DNA from: Alistipes excrementigallinarum
GTDB lineage: Bacteria; Bacteroidota; Bacteroidia; Bacteroidales; Rikenellaceae
DNA: 64,000 nt
NCBI GenBank assembly: GCA_019112825.1
Contig: DXIP01000008.1
Location: 62,001-126,000 of the forward strand
Reading direction: 5' to 3'
The notes beneath the pieces are model-generated. The model was given only the letters and a program-made list of their open reading frames with translations. It was not told the DNA's origin and searched no databases. This document shows, piece after piece, positions 58,318 to 64,000 of the stretch (position 1 is its first letter; every line of letters begins with the position of its first letter). Both the position numbers and the translations under genes were made by a program.

Positions 58318-60519
58318 TCAGTTGTTGATGCGGTAGGCCCGCTGCACCCCCTTGATGCGCATGATGGAGTGGATGAGCGTGTCGACCACCGCGGCGCCGG
58401 GGACCTCGACGCTCACGACCCCCTCGACGCAGCCGCCCGAGGCGGCCGAGAAGTTCATCGAGCGGATGTTGAGCTTCAGGTCGCGGCTGATGACCTCGGT
58501 GATGTGGTTGGCCATGCCGGTCATGTCGGCCGCCACGATGCGGATGGAGGCGCGGAAGGAGCCCTCGGCCGTCGAGCGCCAGCGCGCCTCGATGACGCGG
58601 TGGGGGTAGCGCTCGCGCATGCGCCGCGCATTGGGACAGTCGGTGCGGTGGATGGTGATGCCCGAGCCGATGGTGACGAAGCCGAAGACCTCGTCGCCCT
58701 TGATGGGGTTGCAGCAGCGCGCCAGCTTGTACTGGATTTTCGAGATGTCGTCGTCAATAATCAGCGCATCGCTGCTCCGTGCGGGGGCCGCCTCGCGCGC
58801 TGCGGCCTTCGCACGCTCGACCTCGGCCGCCGCGGCGCGCCGCTCCTCCTCGGCCGCACCCGAGATGTGGCGCGTGAGAATCTCCTTGATGGAGGCCAGG
58901 TCGACCTTCTGCGTCGCAATGAGGCCGTAGACCTCGGTGCCGGTCCGCACCTTGAAGTATTTGGCCAGGTAGGCCACCGCCTCGTCCATCGTGAGCGGGA
59001 ATTTCCAGTTCTTGAGCTTGCGTTCGAGCTCCTCGCGTCCCATGCGGGCATGCTTGGCCTGCTCCTCGCGCAGGAAGGACTTGATTTTGTTGCGCGCCTT
59101 CGAGGTGACCACCACCGAGAGCCAGTCGGCCTTGGGCGTCTGGTTCTTCTGGGTGAGAATCTCGACGATGTCGCCGTTGTGGAGCACCTCGCGAATCGAG
59201 ACGGCGCGGTTGTTCACCTTGCCGCCCGAGCAGGTGGCCCCCAGATTGGTGTGGATGTCGAAGGCGAAGTCGAGCAGCGTGGCCCCCTCGGGCAGCTTGC
59301 GCAGGTCGCCGTTGGGGGTGAAGACGAAGATTTCACCCGTGGCGGGCTTGGCGTCGAAGCGCTGCGCCAGCGCATGGGGCGTATCCTCCATCAGCTCGCG
59401 CAGCCGGCTGAGCCACTGCTCGCTGGTGGCGGCGCCCTGACCTACCCCCTTGTAGCGCCAGTGGGCCGCGATACCGCGCTCGGCTACGGCGTCCATGCGC
59501 TCGGTGCGAATCTGCACCTCGACCCACCGCCCCTCGGCCGAGACGGTCGTGTGGAGCGACTCGTAGCCGTTCGACTTGGGGATGGATATCCAGTCGCGCA
59601 TGCGGTTGGGGTTGGGCGTGTAGAAGTCGGTGACGATGGAGTAGACCGTCCAGCAGAGCCGCTTCTCATCCTCCAGCGGGCAGTCGATGATGATGCGGAT
59701 GGCGAAGATGTCGTAGACCCCTTCGAAGGGGACGCGCTGCTTCTGCATCTTGTTCCAGATGGAGAATATCGATTTGGTGCGGCTCTTGATGTGGTAGCGG
59801 ATGCCCAGCTTCTGCAGCCGCTCCTCAATGGGGACGATGAAGCGGGCGATGAAGGCGCGGCGCTCGTCGGCACTCTCTTCGAGCTTGGCCACGATGTGCT
59901 CGTAGTCCTTCGGCTCGAGGTACTTCAGGGCGATGTCCTCCAGCTCGCTCTTGAGTCCGTAGAGACCCAGCTTGTGGGCAATCTGTGCGTAGAGGTTCAT
60001 CGACTCCCAGCTCTTCTTGCGCCACTTCTCGCGCGGGAAGATGTCGAGCGAGCGCATCACCTCGAGCCGGTCGGCCAGCTTGATGAGAATCACGCGCGGG
60101 TCTTCCGAGTAGCTGACAATCAGGTCGCGGAAGTTGCCCGCCTGTTCGTTGGCCACCTTGAGCTTCAGCTCCGAGATGTTGCAGAGCCCCATGGTGATGC
60201 CGGCCACCTGCTCGCCGAAGCGGGCGCGCAGGTCGCTCATCAGCGCGAGGAACTCCTCCTGCGTCTGCTGCTTGTGGGCGATGCGCACCACGTCGTGCAG
60301 GATGGAGGAGAGGGTGGAGTTGCGCCCCAGCCCGATTTCCGAGATGACGATGCAGGCTACCCCCGCTCCATGTTCGAGCAGCGGGGAGCCGTCGTAACGG
60401 GTCATCCCGGCGAGTCGTTCGCCCGCATAGGCCAGCGCTTCGTCAACCAGACGCTGGGTCTCGGACGAGAAACTCCCGCGCACCAGTGCGCGGAGTTTTT
60501 CGTAGCGTGAATAGTCCAT
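58318..60519 (-). CDS. relA: RelA/SpoT family (p)ppGpp synthetase, hydrolase motif degenerate
   Basis: A 733-residue long RSH protein. HD-type region residues 30-190: His50 and His75-Asp76 are kept, but the ED of HDxxED is Arg79-Ile80 (ILHDVVRIAHK), so hydrolysis is unlikely. Synthetase domain about 235-375 with YDIFAIRIII, SNGYESLHTTV and EVQIRTERMDAVAERGIAAHW intact. TGS domain near 400-460 (EIFVFTPNGDLRKLPEGATLLDFAFDIH), helical and zinc-finger-like region (LARCCNPIKGDEVFGFVTIGSG near 620) and a C-terminal ACT domain. Thus probably a RelA-type synthetase alongside a separate bifunctional SpoT. A promoter box is at 60547-60554. Confidence 0.9.
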   Translation of the reverse strand: MDYSRYEKLRALVRGSFSSETQRLVDEALAYAGERLAGMTRYDGSPLLEHGAGVACIVISEIGLGRNSTLSSILHDVVRIAHKQQTQEEFLALMSDLRARFGEQVAGITMGLCNISELKLKVANEQAGNFRDLIVSYSEDPRVILIKLADRLEVMRSLDIFPREKWRKKSWESMNLYAQIAHKLGLYGLKSELEDIALKYLEPKDYEHIVAKLEESADERRAFIARFIVPIEERLQKLGIRYHIKSRTKSIFSIWNKMQKQRVPFEGVYDIFAIRIIIDCPLEDEKRLCWTVYSIVTDFYTPNPNRMRDWISIPKSNGYESLHTTVSAEGRWVEVQIRTERMDAVAERGIAAHWRYKGVGQGAATSEQWLSRLRELMEDTPHALAQRFDAKPATGEIFVFTPNGDLRKLPEGATLLDFAFDIHTNLGATCSGGKVNNRAVSIREVLHNGDIVEILTQKNQTPKADWLSVVVTSKARNKIKSFLREEQAKHARMGREELERKLKNWKFPLTMDEAVAYLAKYFKVRTGTEVYGLIATQKVDLASIKEILTRHISGAAEEERRAAAAEVERAKAAAREAAPARSSDALIIDDDISKIQYKLARCCNPIKGDEVFGFVTIGSGITIHRTDCPNARRMRERYPHRVIEARWRSTAEGSFRASIRIVAADMTGMANHITEVISRDLKLNIRSMNFSAASGGCVEGVVSVEVPGAAVVDTLIHSIMRIKGVQRAYRINN

Positions 60520-60546
60520 TTTGTGATTGTCGATAACCTAACCGCA

Positions 60547-60554
60547 CAAAGATA
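60547..60554 (-). promoter_or_regulatory. Promoter -7 box for the RelA-type gene
   Basis: Reads TATCTTTG on the minus strand, exact consensus, 28 bp upstream of the start at 60519. It lies 12 bp from the divergent plus-strand box at 60567. Confidence 0.65.
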
Positions 60555-60566
60555 TGAAAAAATTTC

Positions 60567-60574
60567 TACTTTTG
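60567..60574 (+). promoter_or_regulatory. Promoter -7 box for the hemolysin-III gene
   Basis: TACTTTTG, exact consensus, 24 bp upstream of the ATG at 60599. It lies inside the longer open frame that would begin at 60554, which excludes that start. Confidence 0.65.
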
Positions 60575-60598
60575 ACCACAACAAACCCTCTGGAAACC

Positions 60599-61258
60599 AT
60601 GTTGCGCATCAACAATCGAATTTATTTTCCCACGCTGGGTGAGGAGGTTGCCAATACCATCTCCCACGGCGTGATGTCGCTTCTGGCGCTCTGCGCCCTC
60701 CCCTTCGCGGCGGTGTGGGCCTATCTGCACGACCCTCAGCCGGTGCTGGCCTGTGTTTCGGTGAGCATCTTCGTCATCTCGCTCTTCCTCATGTTCCTCG
60801 CCTCGACGCTCTACCACTCGATGAATCCCGCCTCGAAGCACAAGGCGGTCTTCCACATCCTGGACCACATCTTCATCTACGTGGCCATCGCCGGCAGCTA
60901 CACCCCCATCGCCCTCTCGGTCATCGGCGGGTGGCAGGGCGTGCTCATCGCCGTGCTGCAGTGGGCGATGGTGCTCTTCGGGATATTCTACAAGTCGCTC
61001 TCGCGGCGTTCGCTCCCGGCCGTGAGCCTGACCATCTATCTGGTCATGGGGTGGACGATTCTCTTCTTCCTGCCGCTCTTCCTGCGCAACGCCTCGACGC
61101 AGCTGCTGTGGCTCATCGCCGCGGGCGGCCTCTTCTATACGCTCGGGGCGTGGTTCTACGCCCGCAAGGGGTTCCGCTACCACCATCTGGTCTGGCACCT
61201 GCTCATCAACCTCGGCGCCGCCTGCCACTTCGCGGGCATCGTCTTCTACCTCTATTGA
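60599..61258 (+). CDS. Hemolysin III/PAQR family membrane protein
   Basis: A 219-residue seven-helix membrane protein. PAQR-HlyIII marks: SHGVMSLLALCALP in helix 1, STLYHSMNPASKHKAVFHILDH around residue 70-90 (Ser, His, Asp of the putative zinc site), IAGSYTPIALSVI and the final HHLVWHLLINLGAACHF with the other two histidines. These enzymes may be zinc-dependent lipid hydrolases; haemolysis is not established for most. Divergent from the RelA-type gene with tightly facing promoters. Confidence 0.85.
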   Translation: MLRINNRIYFPTLGEEVANTISHGVMSLLALCALPFAAVWAYLHDPQPVLACVSVSIFVISLFLMFLASTLYHSMNPASKHKAVFHILDHIFIYVAIAGSYTPIALSVIGGWQGVLIAVLQWAMVLFGIFYKSLSRRSLPAVSLTIYLVMGWTILFFLPLFLRNASTQLLWLIAAGGLFYTLGAWFYARKGFRYHHLVWHLLINLGAACHFAGIVFYLY

Positions 61259-61378
61259 GGCCGCCGGTTGAAGCCGGGCGGTTGCTGACGCCGGTTGCTG
61301 CCGTTGGTTGCCGCGTCGGGCGGTTTGCGCCGCCGCCCGCCGTCCCTGAGATTTCGCCCGGCCGCCCCGCCCGAAAAC

Positions 61379-61419
61379 AGAGGCGCCGCATCCTCCCGTC
61401 GAAAGGATGCGGCGCCTCT
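61379..61419. terminator. Bidirectional terminator between the hemolysin-III gene and menA
   Basis: Perfect 16-bp stem AGAGGCGCCGCATCCT / AGGATGCGGCGCCTCT, 9-base loop, between convergent genes. T residues follow on plus (TTGCCTTTG) and GTTTTCGG on minus. Confidence 0.88.
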
Positions 61420-61443
61420 TGCCTTTGCCTTGCTCCGGCCGCG

Positions 61444-62328
61444 TCAGCCGAGCAGCAGCCCGACGGTGAGCAGCACCCCGAAGAGGGTGAGGTTGCGGGC
61501 CGTCTCGCCCAGGCAGACGTTGAGCTCCTCGCCGTGGTCGATGCGGACCATCTTGCGCCACGTGAAGAAGAAGAGAACCCAGTAGAGCAGCGGCAGCAGC
61601 GCGGCGCCCCACCGCCCGAAGAGTGCGAAGGCGAGGCAGAGCAGCGTGGCCGTCGTGCCGAGGGCGAAGTATCCCCAGCGTCCGACCCCGGCGCCGAGGC
61701 AGACGACAATCGTGCGCTTGCCGCTGGCGGCGTCCTCCACACGGTCGCGGAAGTTGTTGACCATCAGCATCGTGTCGATGACCAGTCCGCAGGCCAGTCC
61801 GGCCAGCGTCACCTCCCACGTCCAGTCGTGGGCAAGGATGTAGTAGGTGAATCCGACGGGGACGACGCCGAAGAAGAGGATGACGGCCACGTCGCCCAGT
61901 CCGTGGTAGGCCAGCGGCCACGGCCCGGCGGTGTAGAGGTAGGCGAAGAGGATGCAGGCGGCGCCGACGAGTAGCAGCTCCCAGCCGCCGTAGTGCAGCA
62001 GCGTCAAACCGACGGCGGCTCCCGCCACGGTGAAGGCGGCGATGCCCCACTTCATGGCGCGCAGCGTGATGAAGCCCTTGGCGAAGGCGCGGTCGGGACC
62101 GAGCCGTTCGGGGCTGTCGGCTCCCTTCTGGAAGTCGCAGAGGTCGTTGACCAGGTTGGCCGTGCACTGCATCAGCAGCGCGAAGAGCAGGCAGAGCAGT
62201 GCCGGCAGCCAGTGGAACGAGCCGTCGCTCCAGGCCAGCGCCGAGGCGACGATGATGGGCGTCGAGGTGGCGCCGAAGCTGTAGGGTCGCACGGCGAGGA
62301 GCCATGCGCGCAGGGAATTTGTCTTCAT
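61444..62328 (-). CDS. menA: 1,4-dihydroxy-2-naphthoate polyprenyltransferase MenA
   Basis: A 294-residue UbiA-family membrane enzyme attaching the polyprenyl chain to DHNA in menaquinone synthesis. Start MKTNSLRAWLLAVRPYSFG; first Asp motif NLVNDLCDFQKGAD near 60 and second MVNNFRDRVEDAASGKRT near 187; eight or nine helices. It would use the chain made by the polyprenyl synthase at 44418. Preceded on the same strand by the methyltransferase gene (68-bp gap). Confidence 0.93.
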   Translation of the reverse strand: MKTNSLRAWLLAVRPYSFGATSTPIIVASALAWSDGSFHWLPALLCLLFALLMQCTANLVNDLCDFQKGADSPERLGPDRAFAKGFITLRAMKWGIAAFTVAGAAVGLTLLHYGGWELLLVGAACILFAYLYTAGPWPLAYHGLGDVAVILFFGVVPVGFTYYILAHDWTWEVTLAGLACGLVIDTMLMVNNFRDRVEDAASGKRTIVVCLGAGVGRWGYFALGTTATLLCLAFALFGRWGAALLPLLYWVLFFFTWRKMVRIDHGEELNVCLGETARNLTLFGVLLTVGLLLG

Positions 62329-62396
62329 GGGCAAATGATGTTTTGATACGTTGGTTCGCTTCCGTCGGACAAGGGGGCGGAATCGGGGCGTATGTG

Positions 62397-63329
62397 TCAT
62401 GCCCGAGCCGGTCGGGAGGCCGGTTCGGCAGTGGATTCAGGGGTCGGGGCGTTGGCCGGCGTGGCCGGCGCGGCGGCGGGTTCGGCGGCGGTCTCCTCTT
62501 CGGCGGCGGAGGCCCTGTTCACGGATGCGGGCGCCTTGCGGATAAGGTCGCTCTCGGCCGGACGGCGGACGATGTAGAGCCAGTCCTTGCAGAGGGCGTA
62601 GCGGCGGCGCTCCTCTGCGGTGCAGGCGGCGGCGTAGTCGAGTTCGAGCACCTCGAAGCCCGCCTCGCGCAGCCGGTCGGCATAGTCGCGGCCGTAGATG
62701 CGCCGGTGGTCGTATTGCCCGAAGATGCGGGTGCGCTCGTCGGGGTCGGTGATGGAGTCGTCCTCGAAGGTGGCGGCACGCGTGCGGTCGACGGGTGAGA
62801 GGATGACGCCCCAGCCGCCGGGACGCAGCACGCGGAAGAGTTCGCGCATCGCGAGGCGGTCGTCGGCCACATGTTCGAGAATGTGGTTGCAGAGCAGCAC
62901 CTCGGCGAAGCCATCCTCGAGCGGAATCTGCTGCACGTCGAAGTGGAGCTTCGCCAGCGGGCTCTCGAGGTCGGCCGTCACGTAGCGCTCGGGGTGCTGC
63001 GCGTAGAGGCGGCCGAGGTGGCGCATCAGGCAGACCTCGGGGGCGATGTGCAGCAGCCGCGGGCAGTCGTCGAGCAGCCTCGTCTCGCGCACGAGCCAGA
63101 GCCAGAGCAGGCGGTGGCGTTCGAGCGAGAGGCAGTGGGGGCAGAGCGCATTGGGGCGCGAGGTGACGTAGCCGTAGGGGAGGAACTTGCGGTAGTGGGA
63201 ACCGCATATGGGGCACTCGACCCGGCGGCCGCGGTAGAAGAGTCCCGCAAGGGGCACCATCCAGCCGGCAAGCCGTTGCAGCAGCGTGCGCGGCAGGTGG
63301 TTGAGGGCCCATTTGATGATTCGGCGCAT
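62397..63329 (-). CDS. Class I SAM-dependent methyltransferase with an N-terminal zinc knuckle
   Basis: A 310-residue enzyme. Residues 38-70 have two Cys pairs (VECPICGSHYRKF and CPHCLSLERHRLLW), a zinc-ribbon-like start often seen before Methyltransf_11 domains. The SAM fold has LLHIAPEVCLM near 92, LESPLAKLHFDVQQIPLEDG near 120 and VLLCNHILEHVADDRLAMREL near 145 with GGWGVILSPV. The last 45 residues are an Ala/Pro/Glu/Thr tail. Substrate unknown; menaquinone C-methylation by a MenG-type enzyme is not indicated by motifs. Neighbour of menA. Confidence 0.8.
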   Translation of the reverse strand: MRRIIKWALNHLPRTLLQRLAGWMVPLAGLFYRGRRVECPICGSHYRKFLPYGYVTSRPNALCPHCLSLERHRLLWLWLVRETRLLDDCPRLLHIAPEVCLMRHLGRLYAQHPERYVTADLESPLAKLHFDVQQIPLEDGFAEVLLCNHILEHVADDRLAMRELFRVLRPGGWGVILSPVDRTRAATFEDDSITDPDERTRIFGQYDHRRIYGRDYADRLREAGFEVLELDYAAACTAEERRRYALCKDWLYIVRRPAESDLIRKAPASVNRASAAEEETAAEPAAAPATPANAPTPESTAEPASRPARA

Positions 63330-63537
63330 AGGCGTGACGTGTTTTTATTGCTCCTTGTTATACCCGGTTCCGGCTTCGGTCCCGACTTCGGCTTCGGCAG
63401 GCCGACGGTTGGGTGTTTCGGTCGTGCGGTGCCGCTCTTGCCGGGCGGCGGACGTTTGTCCTTCCCCGGTGGGCATGTCCCGCAGCGTGTCGGCGGTCAG
63501 CGTTGCCGGGCATCGGCCGGAAGGCGCGTGCGGCGGG

Positions 63538-63726
63538 TTATTCCAGAATCTTGCGGACTTCGGTTTCGGCCTTGCCGAGCCGCTCCTTGCAGCGGGCAAT
63601 CAGCTCGGTGGCCCGCTTGACCTCGGCAGCGAGGCTGTCGACGTCCATCTCTTCGTTGCGCAGGCGGGCGAGAATCTTGTCGATTTCGGCCATCGCCTCG
63701 CTGTAGCTTATCTCTTTCTTGGCCAT
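63538..63726 (-). CDS. xseB: Exodeoxyribonuclease VII small subunit
   Basis: A 62-residue helical protein. YSEAMAEIDKILARLRNEEMDVDSL and KRATELIARCKERLGKAE are the two helices of XseB; in the holoenzyme several copies bind one XseA to degrade single-stranded DNA. It starts 35 bp after the end of xseA, so the two are cotranscribed. Confidence 0.92.
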   Translation of the reverse strand: MAKKEISYSEAMAEIDKILARLRNEEMDVDSLAAEVKRATELIARCKERLGKAETEVRKILE

Positions 63727-63761
63727 GGTGCGTGGATGGTTTTGTGCGTTGTGGTATGGGT

Positions 63762-64000
63762 TCAGGCGCGGGGTGCCTCCTCCGGGGAGCCTTCCTCGCC
63801 GGAGGGCTGCTCTTCGTCGGCCGTGGCGCGGAGCCGTCCGTCGGCCACCTCAATCTCGAGCGGCGTGCCCCCCGCGATGCCGCGCACCGAGGCGATGGCC
63901 CGCCCTCCGGTGCGCACGACGGCGAATCCCAGCTTGAGAATCCGCCGCGGCGAGCGCGCCTCGACCAGCTCGCCGGCCGCCGCGAGGCGGTTGCGCTGGC
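63762..64000 (-). CDS. xseA: Exodeoxyribonuclease VII large subunit, C-terminal end
   Basis: Seventy-eight residues plus stop are inside the window; the gene runs out of the right edge. The visible RILKLGFAVVRTGGRAIASV and a following DG turn (VADGRLRATA) are the typical XseA C-terminal beta-hairpin with its G-R-x-I pattern, ended by an acidic Ser/Glu/Pro-rich tail. Identified by those blocks and by the xseB gene next to it. Confidence 0.85.
   Translation of the reverse strand, partial: QRNRLAAAGELVEARSPRRILKLGFAVVRTGGRAIASVRGIAGGTPLEIEVADGRLRATADEEQPSGEEGSPEEAPRA

Overview
The window is a GC-rich (by eye about two-thirds GC) chromosomal segment of a Bacteroidetes bacterium. The gene families (GldE next to FtsZ, DUF4270 beside a short glycogen-synthase-like protein, N-acylornithine carbamoyltransferase ArgF', DUF3098, YfhO, C1B peptidase, Fn3/BACON-like lipoproteins) and the repeated TAnnTTTG -7 promoter box with weak Shine-Dalgarno signals fit the order Bacteroidales. 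High GC plus this gene set suggests an Alistipes-like member of the Rikenellaceae; that genus call is inference. I see no rRNA, tRNA, CRISPR array, IS element or prophage: this is housekeeping DNA with a few surface lipoproteins.

Layout. 1-5631: end of a truncated gene, a beta-propeller lipoprotein, a minus-strand group (MBL-fold hydrolase, FkbM methyltransferase, trmD) and an unknown lipoprotein with a C-terminal membrane anchor. 5714-13757: rlmD, a SIMPL protein, cdd-RluA family-dtd, a lipoprotein nuclease, a TIGR01212 radical SAM protein and a YitT membrane protein. 14029-20642: priA-comF, then dnaB-comM. 20825-29919: a partial dcw cell-division cluster, murG-murC-ftsQ-ftsA-ftsZ, followed by gldE and a phosphopantetheinyl transferase. 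29920-31341: a 1.4-kb gap holding a pyrimidine-rich 10-bp repeat, an AT-rich island with a compact transcription unit for a 25-residue peptide (or small RNA), and a GC-rich repeat array. 31342-44314 (minus): C1 peptidase, topA, DUF4270 lipoprotein, glycogen-synthase-like protein, queA, truB, uppP, DUF3098, ftsX, yfhO. 44418-47047: polyprenyl synthase and a fucose-type sugar transporter. 47340-49232: a large BACON/Fn3-like lipoprotein.

49677-58247 (minus) is an apparently complete arginine operon read as GNAT acyltransferase, argG, argC, argD, argF', argB, argE, argH. Together these would convert glutamate to arginine by the linear acylated route; only carbamoyl-phosphate synthetase is missing. 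Residue 90 of ArgF' is alanine, which points to succinylated rather than acetylated intermediates. Upstream of it lies a long RelA/SpoT protein with a degenerate hydrolase motif. The window ends with a hemolysin-III protein, menA, a methyltransferase, xseB and the 3' end of xseA.

A recurring theme is that most intergenic gaps above about 200 bp are filled with private GC-rich tandem repeats (units of 10 to about 200 bp), and several proteins (FtsQ, PriA, the phosphopantetheinyl transferase, FtsA) carry lineage-type insertions or low-complexity segments.
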